Assembly (NCBI GenBank): GCA_964483625.1
Contig: CAZABB010000001.1
Coordinates: 73,355 to 137,354, forward strand
Origin: JAFGQU01 sp964483625
GTDB taxonomy: Bacteria > Omnitrophota > Gorgyraeia > Duberdicusellales > 4484-171
Direction of reading: 5' to 3'
DNA length: 64,000 nt
Both the position numbers and the translations under genes were made by a program. Below, one piece after another: positions 44,936 to 53,339 of this stretch. Within the stretch, counting starts at the first letter, position 1. Each line of letters opens with the position of its first letter. The notes below the pieces were generated by a model. It made no database searches. It saw only the letters and a list, made by a program, of their open reading frames with translations, and was not told where the DNA came from.

Positions 44936-46168
44936 TCAAAACAGCGTCATTTGCGATTTCTCGGATTTTTTTTCTTTATCAAAAATCTTAATCGTTCCGT
45001 ACTCCCCATCGAACCCGGGTTCGATATGGACCTGCTTCTGCCGAACCCGGCGGATCCCTTCCACGATCTTGGTATCCATCGCCGAGGAGAACTCTTCTGC
45101 AGGAACATTGACGAGGATATTGAATTCCGAGCCGAATTCCTGTACTAATTGCAAATACTCTTTTTCAACCGCTTTACTGGTCCGGCTTACGCCCTTGGCT
45201 TCACCGATAATCTCATCAAGCGGAATTAAGCTCTTATACGCAATCCCCGAAGGAGGGACATATCCCATCTCCCGATCGGCTAATTCATCGACCCGGGAAA
45301 GAACACCCCGGGTCAATTGCTTGCGACACACCGGACAAACGTTTCGATGCTGTCGGGTCTGATGAGGATCAAACCGGATCTGACAGTTACGATGCCCGTC
45401 ATAATGGTATTTACCTTCCTCGGGAAAGAATTCGACCGTATACAGAAATTTACTTTTATCCTTTTTCTTCAAGGCATTGCGTATTTCCCAGTAGTTTACC
45501 TCACAGTCAAAAACATTCGCCTCTCTTCCGATGCGTTGCGGCGAATGAGAATCGGAATTCGAGATAAGACTGAACTCATCCAGTTTCGATAGCCGCCAGT
45601 TCATTGCCGGATCACTGGACAACCCCGTTTCCAGAGCCGCAATGGTGCCGGTATATTTGCCGAAGGCTTCCTCCAGAAAGTTAAATCCCGATTTCGAACC
45701 GAACACACTGAACCAGGGAGTCCAGATATGGGCGGGAACGAGCATAATATCTTCGGATATCTTTGCCAGTTCCGCCGCAAGAGTCCGGCAGCTCATCCCC
45801 AGAATAGGCCTCCCGTCGGAAGCAAGGTTCCCGTAATGACTCAAACAGCGGTTCACCTCCCGCGCCAGAGCCAGGGAAGGAACCATAATAATATTATGTA
45901 CCCGGTATCCTTTCCCGTTCTGGGAGTAGATATTCGATATTTCTCCCGAAAGGATAAAAGAAACCCCGTCGCCAACTAATATGCCGTTTTTTTCATCGGC
46001 TTGGAGAGCCTGCTGTATCTCCTGCAGCCAGAGATGATGCGTAAAATCGCCCGTACCTAAAAGCTGGATACCTTTATACTTCGCCCAGCGGGTCAGTTCC
46101 GGGACACTCATATTCTTGGATGTCGCCCGGGAATATTTCGAATGGATATGGAAATCTGCTACGAACAT
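44936..46168 (-). CDS. Endonuclease Q (EndoQ) family PHP nuclease
   Basis: A 410-residue protein. The PHP metal motif DFHIHSKYSRATS is at residues 5-17, then LGTGDFTH, HIWTPWFSVFGSKSGF and SNSDSHSPQRIG, which hold the other metal ligands. A cysteine cluster (CQIRFDP, then CPVC) is the zinc module, followed by SIAYKSLI-like PPSGIAYKSLIPL. EndoQ cuts DNA 5' of deaminated bases and was first found in Thermococcales. The last residues SQMTLF look like a sliding-clamp binding tail. Length agrees with known EndoQ. It stands alone between the tRNA and pyrC, with a TATAAT at 46237-46232 upstream. Confidence 0.85.
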   Translation of the reverse strand: MFVADFHIHSKYSRATSKNMSVPELTRWAKYKGIQLLGTGDFTHHLWLQEIQQALQADEKNGILVGDGVSFILSGEISNIYSQNGKGYRVHNIIMVPSLALAREVNRCLSHYGNLASDGRPILGMSCRTLAAELAKISEDIMLVPAHIWTPWFSVFGSKSGFNFLEEAFGKYTGTIAALETGLSSDPAMNWRLSKLDEFSLISNSDSHSPQRIGREANVFDCEVNYWEIRNALKKKDKSKFLYTVEFFPEEGKYHYDGHRNCQIRFDPHQTRQHRNVCPVCRKQLTRGVLSRVDELADREMGYVPPSGIAYKSLIPLDEIIGEAKGVSRTSKAVEKEYLQLVQEFGSEFNILVNVPAEEFSSAMDTKIVEGIRRVRQKQVHIEPGFDGEYGTIKIFDKEKKSEKSQMTLF

Positions 46169-46295
46169 CGCGTCTTTCTCATATTTTAAGACAGAAACAG
46201 ACCCAACATAACCCTGCTTTTAAGAGATTTTATTATACTGCAATATTTATTTATTACTATATAAAACATAGCTTTCGGAAAGGCTCGCTTTTTCG

Positions 46296-47573
46296 TTAGG
46301 TCTGGCGATAGACAACCTTACCTTTATGAATCGTATACAACACTTTACCCTGAACGTCTTCTTCCCGAAAAGGAGTATTGGCCGATTTCGATATGATAGC
46401 TTCGACCGCGATTCGCCACGATGTCTCGAGATCGACGACAACCAGATCGGCACGAGAACCTTCAATGAGATACCCCCTTCCGGCAAGCCCCATGATCCGG
46501 GCAGGATTGAAGCACATTTTTTCAACAAGCTGCGGCAATGTCAGTATGTTTTTTTTCACCAAATGCGTATAGCCTAAAGAGAAGGCCCATTCCAGCCCGA
46601 TAAACCCGCAGGGAGCCTCTTCAAAGGGGAGATTTTTTTCTTCCTGAGAATGAGGCGCGTGATCGGTCGCAATACAGTCAATCACTCCGGTTTTTAATCC
46701 CTGACGTACCGCCTCAATATCCCGGTCATCTCCCAGAGGAGGATTCACCTTCCAATTCCCGTGAAAATTGTTACGTTCGACGTCGCCCTCGGTTAAAGAA
46801 AAATAATGCGGGGCGGTTTCACAGGTTACCCGGATGCCGTCCTGTTTAGCCCGGGCGATAATGTCAATGCTCTGCCGGGTACTGATGTGCGCCAGATGGA
46901 TCCGGGTATTGAGATACCGGGCCAGTTCGATATCCCGAAACACGACAAGGCTTTCGCTCAACGGACAGATTCCAGCCATCCCGTATTGAGAAGAAATAAC
47001 TCCTTCACGCATCACGCCCGGTCCGGATAACGCGGCATCTTCGCAATGAGAGACCAGAAGCAAATCAAACATCTTTGCGTACTCCAGGGCTCGCCGCAAC
47101 AGAGAGGTAGTTCCAACCGAATCGCCATCATCACTTAAGGCCCGGCACCCTGCTTTTTTAAGACTGCCGAATTCGGTGAGCTCTCTCCCCTTACGCCCTT
47201 TACTTATCGCTCCCACCGGAAAAATATCAATCAGTCCTTGTTGTTGAGACTGTTCAATGATCCATCGGATGAGCCCTTCATTATCCAGCGCGGGATCGGT
47301 ATTTGGCATACAAAAGATGGTAGTGAATCCTCCTTTAGCCGCCGCGGCCGAACCGGAGGAAAGATCTTCCTCATCTTCCCGCCCGGGAGTTCTCAGGTGG
47401 GTATGCAGATCAATAAACCCGGGGAGAACATATTTACCCGCGGCATCAATCTCTTCATCGACGGGACCGTTAATCTTCCCGATCTTTATGATGCGGCCGG
47501 CCTCGATAAGGATATCACCGGATATTTCTGCGTCATGGTTAACAATACGCCCGTTTCTAATCGCTAATTTCAT
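46296..47573 (-). CDS. pyrC: Dihydroorotase
   Basis: A 425-residue class I (PyrC2-like) amidohydrolase closing carbamoyl aspartate to dihydroorotate. Metal ligands are in GFIDLHTHLRTPG (His57, His59), HCEDAAL, HLAHIST and CIATDHAPHSQEEK (metal Asp). DKGGFTT-like AAAKGGFTTIFCMPNT holds the carbamylated-Lys/Asp region of this class. It overlaps pyrB by 17 bases, so the pyrR-pyrB-pyrC order is a coupled operon. Confidence 0.95.
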   Translation of the reverse strand: MKLAIRNGRIVNHDAEISGDILIEAGRIIKIGKINGPVDEEIDAAGKYVLPGFIDLHTHLRTPGREDEEDLSSGSAAAAKGGFTTIFCMPNTDPALDNEGLIRWIIEQSQQQGLIDIFPVGAISKGRKGRELTEFGSLKKAGCRALSDDGDSVGTTSLLRRALEYAKMFDLLLVSHCEDAALSGPGVMREGVISSQYGMAGICPLSESLVVFRDIELARYLNTRIHLAHISTRQSIDIIARAKQDGIRVTCETAPHYFSLTEGDVERNNFHGNWKVNPPLGDDRDIEAVRQGLKTGVIDCIATDHAPHSQEEKNLPFEEAPCGFIGLEWAFSLGYTHLVKKNILTLPQLVEKMCFNPARIMGLAGRGYLIEGSRADLVVVDLETSWRIAVEAIISKSANTPFREEDVQGKVLYTIHKGKVVYRQT

Positions 47574-48501
47574 ATTCTCGTTTCCTTGTTCCTACCAGGT
47601 ATAATACCGCCATACGGATCGCCAACCCATTTTCCACCTGCTTAAGAATCAGAGGATGAAGCCTTTCTTTCAAACACGAAGAAATTTCGACATCCCAATT
47701 AATCGGACCGGGGTGGAGAATAAGACAATCTTTCTTTATGTTCTTCAACCGGGATGCATTGAGAGAAAAATTTTCCACATACTCCCGGATACTGGGGAAG
47801 AACGAATGCACCTGCCGTTCTTTCTGAATCCGTAACATGATAATGACGTCGGCATCCGGCAGCGCTTCATTCAGGTCATAATAAACCTTTACGCCGATTT
47901 GAGAGAACTCATACGGGATCAAAGTAGGCGGAGCACAGACGCTTACCTGAGCGCCAAACTGCTGAAAGCCGAAGATGTTGGACCGGGCCACACGCGAATG
48001 CATGATATCCCCGACAATGAGAATATGCAACCCCTCCAGCATACCCTTGGCCTGATGTACGGTGAACATATCGAGCAAAGCCTGCGTAGGGTGCTCATTC
48101 GAACCGTCACCGGCGTTGACGATGCTGGCGGAGGTATACCGGGAAAGATTGGGCAGAATATGTGAATATCCTATGCGGATCACAAAAATATCGGGATGGT
48201 ATGATTCCAGGTTTTTAATCGTGTCGATGATCGTCTCCCCCTTATTCAAGCTGCTCATCGAAGCGGAGAAATTCAGCACATCGGCACTGAGACGTTTTCC
48301 GGCCAGCTCAAAGGAGATTTTCGTACGGGTCGAATTTTCGAAGAAAAGGTTCACGATCGTTTTCCCCCGCAGGGCGGGAGCTTTCTTGACTTGACGATGC
48401 GAGAGCTCTTTAAATGCCCCGGCCAGCCGGAAGATAGTCTCCATTTCCTCCCGGCTCAACTCCTTAATCCCCAAGATATGCTTTTTTTGCCAGGCTTCCA
48501 T
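47557..48501 (-). CDS. pyrB: Aspartate carbamoyltransferase, catalytic subunit
   Basis: A 314-residue enzyme joining carbamoyl phosphate and aspartate. The carbamoyl phosphate loop FFENSTRTKISFE, HPTQALLDMFT and the aspartate-site region RIQKERQ are clear. The regulatory subunit gene pyrI is absent nearby, so this is the unregulated type controlled instead by PyrR at the RNA level. It starts immediately after pyrR. Confidence 0.95.
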   Translation of the reverse strand: MEAWQKKHILGIKELSREEMETIFRLAGAFKELSHRQVKKAPALRGKTIVNLFFENSTRTKISFELAGKRLSADVLNFSASMSSLNKGETIIDTIKNLESYHPDIFVIRIGYSHILPNLSRYTSASIVNAGDGSNEHPTQALLDMFTVHQAKGMLEGLHILIVGDIMHSRVARSNIFGFQQFGAQVSVCAPPTLIPYEFSQIGVKVYYDLNEALPDADVIIMLRIQKERQVHSFFPSIREYVENFSLNASRLKNIKKDCLILHPGPINWDVEISSCLKERLHPLILKQVENGLAIRMAVLYLVGTRKREYEISD

Positions 48502-49053
48502 TTAGTCTTTTTTCTCCAAAACTACCGCTTCTTCGGTTCCATCAACCTCGACCAGACGAATCTCGACCATTTCTTTCTTCGCCGTGGGAATATTCTTGCC
48601 GACGAAATCGGCCCGGATCGGTAACTCACGATGACCGCGGTCAATCAAAACCAGGAGCTCAATGCGCCGCGGCCGGCCGAAATCCATAATTTCATCCAAA
48701 GCGGCCCGGATTGTTCTTCCGGTAAATAACACATCATCAATAAGTACGACGATTTTATCCTTGAGGTCGAACGGAATGTTTGTTTCTTTTACCAGAGGCA
48801 GTTCACTGATAGTCGTCAGATCGTCCCGGTATAACGTAATATCGAGTATCCCCAACGGAACCTCTATTCCTTCCAATTCCCTGACGATATTCTGCAGGCG
48901 GCGGGCAATATGCACGCCCCGGGTCTGGATGCCAACAAATACCAGCTTGCGGGCATCGGTATTCTTTTCCAGAACCTGATGCGCCAGACGTAACAGGATA
49001 CGTTTAATATCGGCGGCTGAGAGAATCTTTGTTTTCTCCCGATAGGTATCCAT
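48502..49053 (-). CDS. pyrR: Pyrimidine operon attenuation regulator and uracil phosphoribosyltransferase
   Basis: A 183-residue PRTase-fold protein. The PRPP site VVLIDDVLFTGRTIRAAL is near residue 100, and the RGHRELPIRADFVGK region is typical of the RNA-binding side of PyrR. It binds UMP or UTP and the leader loop at 49144-49168 to favour termination. First gene of the operon, start ATG at 49053 after AGGAGGGG. Confidence 0.96.
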   Translation of the reverse strand: MDTYREKTKILSAADIKRILLRLAHQVLEKNTDARKLVFVGIQTRGVHIARRLQNIVRELEGIEVPLGILDITLYRDDLTTISELPLVKETNIPFDLKDKIVVLIDDVLFTGRTIRAALDEIMDFGRPRRIELLVLIDRGHRELPIRADFVGKNIPTAKKEMVEIRLVEVDGTEEAVVLEKKD

Positions 49054-49138
49054 ACCCCTCCTTTTTATACGGCGAATAAAAAGAAAAAACCCACCGGATC
49101 AGTGGGTTTCTTGTTGTCTCAGCAATGATTTCCTTCAT
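49004..49138 (-). CDS. Possible leader ORF overlapping the pyr attenuator and the start of pyrR (44 codons)
   Basis: The AAGGAG at the edge of the PyrR-binding loop lies 6 bases before an ATG at 49138. The frame stays open for 44 codons, through the terminator and the pyrR ribosome site, and ends at TAA inside pyrR in another frame. If translated, a ribosome would disrupt the terminator hairpin. The product starts MKEIIAETTRN. No homology is recognised. It may be fortuitous, since the Shine-Dalgarno is also part of the conserved PyrR loop. Confidence 0.35.
   Translation of the reverse strand: MKEIIAETTRNPLIRWVFSFYSPYKKEGYGYLSGENKDSLSRRY
49083..49109 (-). terminator. Attenuator terminator of the pyr operon
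   Basis: On the minus strand AAACCCAC and GTGGGTTT form an 8-base-pair stem with a 7-base loop, followed by a U-rich tract (TTTTTTCTTTTT). It lies between the PyrR-binding loop and pyrR, as expected for transcription attenuation. Confidence 0.9.
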
Positions 49139-49143
49139 ATACA

Positions 49144-49168
49144 CTCCTTGCCAGCCTCACTGGACCAG
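49144..49168 (-). promoter_or_regulatory. PyrR-binding loop in the pyr leader
   Basis: The leader RNA reads GGTCCAGTGAGGCTGGCAAG, which matches the known PyrR-binding consensus (TCC-G-GAGGCT-GCAAG) in an anti-antiterminator hairpin with CCAG/CTGG stem. It sits just downstream of the promoter and upstream of the terminator, so PyrR with uridine nucleotides should promote termination. Confidence 0.92.
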
Positions 49169-49183
49169 CTTAAAGGTTATTTG

Positions 49184-49212
49184 AGTATAACTTATACTGC
49201 GGGCTTTGTCAA
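49184..49212 (-). promoter_or_regulatory. Consensus sigma70 promoter of the pyrR-pyrB-pyrC operon
   Basis: On the minus strand TTGACA (49212-49207) and TATACT (49189-49184) are separated by exactly 17 bases. Transcription should start near 49177, only about ten bases before the PyrR-binding loop. Confidence 0.9.
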
Positions 49213-49496
49213 TACTTCCTTTTAAGGAGCTGTCGAGAGGAAAATCCGGCTCCCTCTGGGGACTTAACCCTATCTCAATCTCCTTATTGACAACCTGCGA
49301 GGTTGGAATGAAGCGGTAAGTCTATTATTATAGGGAAAAACAAAATATCCTTTGGCAGTTGTAGCGATTCCGGGAACTGCCAGAGAGAAGCAAAGGGGAA
49401 TTTGCCCGTCTCTTTCTTCCTATATGTTACAAAAGAGGCCAGACCTAAAATGTAACATTTGGCCGTTTGGCAATCCCGGAGGTTATTACGGTGTAA
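49213..49496. other. Intergenic region with several palindromes, no gene seen
   Basis: No supported reading frame was found. It contains three small inverted repeats: CAACCT-GCG-AGGTTG (about 49287-49301), GGCAGTT with AACTGCC (about 49354-49381) and TGTTACA with TGTAACA (about 49425-49453). They could fold as a structured RNA or be ends of an old insertion. It separates the pyr operon promoter from the 3' end of the RNA methyltransferase gene. Confidence 0.4.
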
Positions 49497-50636
49497 TTAC
49501 TTTCTTTCCAGAAAGGTTAAACACTCGACATGCGGGGTATGAGGAAAGAAGTCGAAGGGCTCGACAAATTGGACTCGATATGATTCGCTTAAATCTTTCA
49601 GGTCATCACATAAACTCTGAGGGTTGCAGGATGAATAGAAAATACGGGGAGGCTTAAGCCTTAGAACTTTACGTTTGATCTTTTTTGACAGCCCGCACCG
49701 CGGTGGATTTAAGACCATAATATCAATCCCGGAGATATCACAGTCGCCCAAAAACCGACGCACATCGGTACAGATAAACGAGATGTTATCGATATTGTTG
49801 ATCTCGGCGTTCACTTTGGCGTTTTCAACGATTTCCTGCTTTAATTCGACTCCCCAGACATACTGGACATCCCGGGCTAAAAACAGTCCGATAGAGCCGA
49901 CGCCGCAATATAAATCAAGAATCTTCTCGGTGCCGTTTAAGCCGGCATAGTGTCGTATCTTTTCATACAGAATCTTGATCCCCTGAGGGTTGACCTGAAA
50001 AAAAGAATCGATATATATGCGAAAATCCAGATCCCCCAGCCGCTCGGTAATAAAAGATTCCCCGGCCAAGAGTTCCTTCTTTTGAAATGTTACCGCATCT
50101 CCCAGCGAATCATTCGTAATCCAGTATAAAGAATTGATCTGAACATCGTTATCCAGAGCACTCAGCATCTTCCGCAACCCCTCACTATCAAGTTCTCCCT
50201 GGCTTGAAGTCACAAGCCCCAGCATAAGCTGGTTGGTAAAATGCGTCCGGCGGACGATAAGATGACGCAAAAACCCTTGGTGACTGAATTTATCGTACGC
50301 TTTCTGGCCGGCGAGGGAAATACGCAGGCAATCAAGCAGCATCCCCGTATGGGGAGAAAAGATCAGGCATTCGGTGGCATTGAACACCTTCCGCTTCTGA
50401 GTTTTAAGATGCAGACCGCACACCAGATCCCCGGACTCATCATGAGAAAACGTAAACTCCATCTTGTTCCGGTAATACCACGGCTCGAAATGATTGATTT
50501 CTTTCAGCTCGGTATCAATACCCGCTTCATCCAAAAACGCCCGGATTTTCTTTTGCTTATCGGCCAGCTGCTGGGAATAGGAAACATCCTGGAACCGACA
50601 GCCGCCGCATGAGGGGAAATGCTTGCAGATATTCAT
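49497..50636 (-). CDS. 23S rRNA/tRNA (uracil-5-)-methyltransferase, RumA/TrmA family
   Basis: A 379-residue SAM-dependent enzyme that makes 5-methyluridine in RNA. The N-terminal 4Fe-4S cysteines (C4, then CGGC) mark the RumA-like group; the TRAM domain seen in RlmD is missing or very short. The SAM site is LDLYCGVGSIGLFLA, then NPPRCGLS, and the nucleophile Cys is in YSSCNPQSL. Catalytic Glu is in the C-terminal HVECLTFLERK block. It overlaps the nitroreductase gene by 4 bases. Confidence 0.9.
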   Translation of the reverse strand: MNICKHFPSCGGCRFQDVSYSQQLADKQKKIRAFLDEAGIDTELKEINHFEPWYYRNKMEFTFSHDESGDLVCGLHLKTQKRKVFNATECLIFSPHTGMLLDCLRISLAGQKAYDKFSHQGFLRHLIVRRTHFTNQLMLGLVTSSQGELDSEGLRKMLSALDNDVQINSLYWITNDSLGDAVTFQKKELLAGESFITERLGDLDFRIYIDSFFQVNPQGIKILYEKIRHYAGLNGTEKILDLYCGVGSIGLFLARDVQYVWGVELKQEIVENAKVNAEINNIDNISFICTDVRRFLGDCDISGIDIMVLNPPRCGLSKKIKRKVLRLKPPRIFYSSCNPQSLCDDLKDLSESYRVQFVEPFDFFPHTPHVECLTFLERK

Positions 50637-51121
50637 GGTTTATCGATCAGCGTTTTTAACGGCCGGCGCCGGCCGGATTGTACGGTTCGAGCGGGGACAC
50701 CCAAGGCAATACACCCGAAGAATTCTTTTCGCTTGGGAACTCTCAGCCGCTGCTGGATACGTCCCTTCTGATTGAGGATCTCGCCCAGCCAGCAGGCTCC
50801 CAGTTTCTGCTGGTGAATATACAGCAGCATATTCTGGATACATGCCCCCAGCGCCATCAAATCTTTTTCGTAGTTATAACTTTTTTCCCTATCCAAAAAA
50901 ACCAGAATCAGTTTATCGCAGCCTTGAACGATCCGGCTGTAATGGGTGAACTGCGCCAGGGCATCTTTTTTCTCTTTTTCTAAAACCATAAACCGCCACG
51001 GTTGATTGTTCAACCCCGAAGGGGCCCATCGTCCCGCCTCTAAGATGCAACGGATTATGTCCTTTGGAATGCTCTCTTTCTTAAACTCGCGGACCGAGCG
51101 GCGCTGTTTAATTGCGTTCAT
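50633..51121 (-). CDS. Nitroreductase family flavoprotein
   Basis: A 162-residue FMN protein from the ATG at 51121 (MNAIKQRRSVREF). An upstream in-frame start at 51226 would add 35 lysine-rich residues that derive from a simple-sequence tract, so it was rejected. RSVREFKKESIP, EAGRWAPSGLNNQPWRF and the C-terminal GVPAR are the family blocks. It reduces nitro groups or other electrophiles with NAD(P)H; the natural substrate is unknown. A weak AGGAG lies about 12 bases upstream. Confidence 0.85.
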   Translation of the reverse strand: MNAIKQRRSVREFKKESIPKDIIRCILEAGRWAPSGLNNQPWRFMVLEKEKKDALAQFTHYSRIVQGCDKLILVFLDREKSYNYEKDLMALGACIQNMLLYIHQQKLGACWLGEILNQKGRIQQRLRVPKRKEFFGCIALGVPARTVQSGRRRPLKTLIDKP

Positions 51122-51149
51122 AATAATCTTCGCTCCTGCGGCCGATCTG

Positions 51150-51304
51150 TTTGTGCGGCTTTTTCTTTTTCGCTGGTTCTTTTCTTTTTGACTCTTAGCT
51201 TTTGATTTTTGATTTCTTTTTCTCATTTTTGCTTTTTGATCTTTCTTTCCCGTTTCTCTTTTTTACTATTTCGTTTTTGATTTTTGATATCTCATTTTTA
51301 ATTT
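51150..51304. repeat. A/T simple-sequence tract of TTTTTGATTTTT type
   Basis: The tract between era and the nitroreductase gene consists of imperfect repeats of TTTTTGAT, TTTTGATTTTT and related units, interrupted by CTTTC and CTCAT. It codes for the lysine-rich extension rejected above. It has no promoter-like hexamers that stand out from the background. Confidence 0.6.
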
Positions 51305-52216
51305 TTAACAGTACCCCAGCTCCTGCAGAATGCGGGGTTTACTCTGCCAATCCTTCAACACCCGTACGTGAAGCTGAAGATACACCTTCTTCTTTAGAAT
51401 CCCTTCAACCTCCCTGCGGGCGGCTATACCGACGTTCTTAATAAAAGCTCCTTTTTTACCGATAATAATCTGCTTCTGGGAATTCCTGTTTACGTAAATC
51501 GCCGCGAAAACACAGACAACTTTTTCCTTATCTTCGATCTCCTCAACCTCAACGGCGATTGAATGCGGCAGTTCCTCAGTCAATGATTCAAAAATCTTCT
51601 CCCGGATAATGTCGGCGATCCTCAAAGGCAAAGGGAAATCGGTCGTGGTTTGAGGACCATAGAACGGCGGCCCCTCCGGGAGCAGAGAGACGATCGCTTC
51701 GGTCAACTCGTCAATATTGGTCGCTTTTTGAGCCGAAACCGGGATATAATAGGCAACGGGATCTTCCCGCTTACCGACGATATCCTTCCACCCTTCTATA
51801 TAATCATTCACGTATTTCTTCCCCTTATCTATTTTATTTAATACCATAATGATCGGTATCTTCTGTTTCACCAGGGCCATCATAACTTTTTGTTCCTCCG
51901 GGCCCGGGCGCCTGGTGACATCGACAACATAAAGAATGACTTCGGTATCTTCGATACTGCGCCGCGCCAGGGTATTTAAATGGTTTGCCAGTTTATGCCG
52001 GAAGCGATGGATCCCGGGGGTATCGACGAAAACGATCTGCGCTCGTCTTAAGTGCGCGATCCCGCGAATCTGATGGCGTGTCGTCTGCGGAATACCAGAC
52101 ACAATGCTGATCTTATTGCCCAAAAACACATTCAGAAGCGTAGACTTACCCACATTGGGCCGGCCGATGAGAGCGACAAATCCTGTTCTAAATCCTGCCT
52201 GAGGGTTACTGTCCAT
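51305..52216 (-). CDS. era: GTPase Era
   Basis: A 303-residue protein from the ATG at 52216, which has GGAG six bases upstream; ATG 52228 and TTG 52240 are less good. G domain motifs GRPNVGKST, TTRH, DTPG and NKID are at the expected places, and a C-terminal KH domain has IIGKKGAFIKNVGIAAR. It binds 16S rRNA near its 3' end and assists 30S assembly and cell-cycle control. The gene overlaps the M20 peptidase by 11 bases. Confidence 0.95.
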   Translation of the reverse strand: MDSNPQAGFRTGFVALIGRPNVGKSTLLNVFLGNKISIVSGIPQTTRHQIRGIAHLRRAQIVFVDTPGIHRFRHKLANHLNTLARRSIEDTEVILYVVDVTRRPGPEEQKVMMALVKQKIPIIMVLNKIDKGKKYVNDYIEGWKDIVGKREDPVAYYIPVSAQKATNIDELTEAIVSLLPEGPPFYGPQTTTDFPLPLRIADIIREKIFESLTEELPHSIAVEVEEIEDKEKVVCVFAAIYVNRNSQKQIIIGKKGAFIKNVGIAARREVEGILKKKVYLQLHVRVLKDWQSKPRILQELGYC

Positions 52217-53339
52217 CCCGATCTCCATCCAGTTCTGCAAGGTACCCCTCTAAAACGTCCACCCCTTTGACGAGATTGGAAACCTTCACGTATTCATTGA
52301 CACTATGAGCGCAGCCGCTTGACCCGAATCCGAAAGCGAACGAATCAATACCCCGGTCGGTTAAAAACGTCAGCACCGTCGCTCCGAAGCTGGGCTTGCA
52401 CCGGGCGGGGATCTTTTTCTTCTTCAGCACTTTCTTCATCTTCCGTACGAGGAAATGTCCCGGTTTAATTTCAACCGGGCACTGATGCGCTAACACCGCG
52501 ATCTTATACCGGGACGTCTGACGCCTGATGGTCTTTATGATTTCAGAGATGATCCGATCTTTCTTCAGCGGCGGAACATACCGGATATCCACCTCGCACA
52601 TACACCGTCCGGCGACGATATTTACTTTGTCACCGCCTTCTATCCGGCCGACATTGAGCGTTGCCTTTTTTAAAAAAGGGTGTTTCCCCTCAAGCCAGCG
52701 GCCCTTACGCATTTCCGTCAGTATCCGCGTTGTCTGCTCGATGGCATTCATTCCGCGGTCGGGATACGCTCCGTGCGCTTCTTTTCCGAAAATATCGATC
52801 CGCAAATGAAGCAACCCTTTCTGGGCCACGATCATATTAAACTCGTTGCTATCGAGCACCAGGCCATAATCGATATCACCCAGACGACCCAGTAACGGCC
52901 GCAACCCGTAGTCGCTTCCGGTTTCCTCATCGCAGGTAAACGCGAAAACCAAATCGACATTGTTCAGCTTTCTTTTTTTTCTAACGAGCTCTCTGATGAC
53001 ATACAGCGCCACCGCGACATTAGCCTTATCATCGGTCGCTCCCCGGCCGTAGATCTTTCCTCCCGCCAGCCTCCCGGAAAAGGGCGGATACCGCCACCTT
53101 CCCGTTGCCGGGACAACATCAATGTGAGGCGTTATCAATATCCTCTTCTTTTTCTGCTTCGACGCGAGCGTGCAGACGATATTCGGTCTGTTTGGTTTAA
53201 ACTCGTATGTTTTCGTTTTCACGCCGAGGTCGCCCAGGTAGGTACGGATAAAATCCGCAGCACCCTTCTCCTTCCCCGGAGGGTTGGAAGAATCCCTTCT
53301 AACGAGTTCCTGCGTCAGCGCGATAATCTGATCCTTCAT
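52206..53339 (-). CDS. M20 family metallopeptidase (ArgE/DapE-like)
   Basis: A 377-residue zinc hydrolase from ATG 53339, preceded by CGGAG at 6-7 bases. The metal motifs TPHIDVVPATGRW, GRGATDDKANVA and CDEETGSDYG (catalytic Glu pair) are present, and the lid domain contains EAHGAYPDRGMNA. It could be acetylornithine deacetylase, succinyl-diaminopimelate desuccinylase or a dipeptidase; sequence alone does not decide. It overlaps the PilZ/coiled-coil gene by 41 bases. Confidence 0.88.
   Translation of the reverse strand: MKDQIIALTQELVRRDSSNPPGKEKGAADFIRTYLGDLGVKTKTYEFKPNRPNIVCTLASKQKKKRILITPHIDVVPATGRWRYPPFSGRLAGGKIYGRGATDDKANVAVALYVIRELVRKKRKLNNVDLVFAFTCDEETGSDYGLRPLLGRLGDIDYGLVLDSNEFNMIVAQKGLLHLRIDIFGKEAHGAYPDRGMNAIEQTTRILTEMRKGRWLEGKHPFLKKATLNVGRIEGGDKVNIVAGRCMCEVDIRYVPPLKKDRIISEIIKTIRRQTSRYKIAVLAHQCPVEIKPGHFLVRKMKKVLKKKKIPARCKPSFGATVLTFLTDRGIDSFAFGFGSSGCAHSVNEYVKVSNLVKGVDVLEGYLAELDGDRDGQ

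Noticed and set aside
46232..46237. Promoter for the EndoQ gene
   Set aside because: TATAAT is present on the minus strand but no acceptable -35 box lies at 16-18 bases; kept only as a remark.
31665..49212. pyrE and pyrI in the pyrimidine region
   Set aside because: No orotate phosphoribosyltransferase or regulatory subunit frame was found among the genes of this region.
51122..51226. N-terminal 35-residue lysine-rich extension of the nitroreductase
   Set aside because: It is encoded by a simple-sequence tract and lies upstream of the usual family start at MNAIKQRRSVREF.
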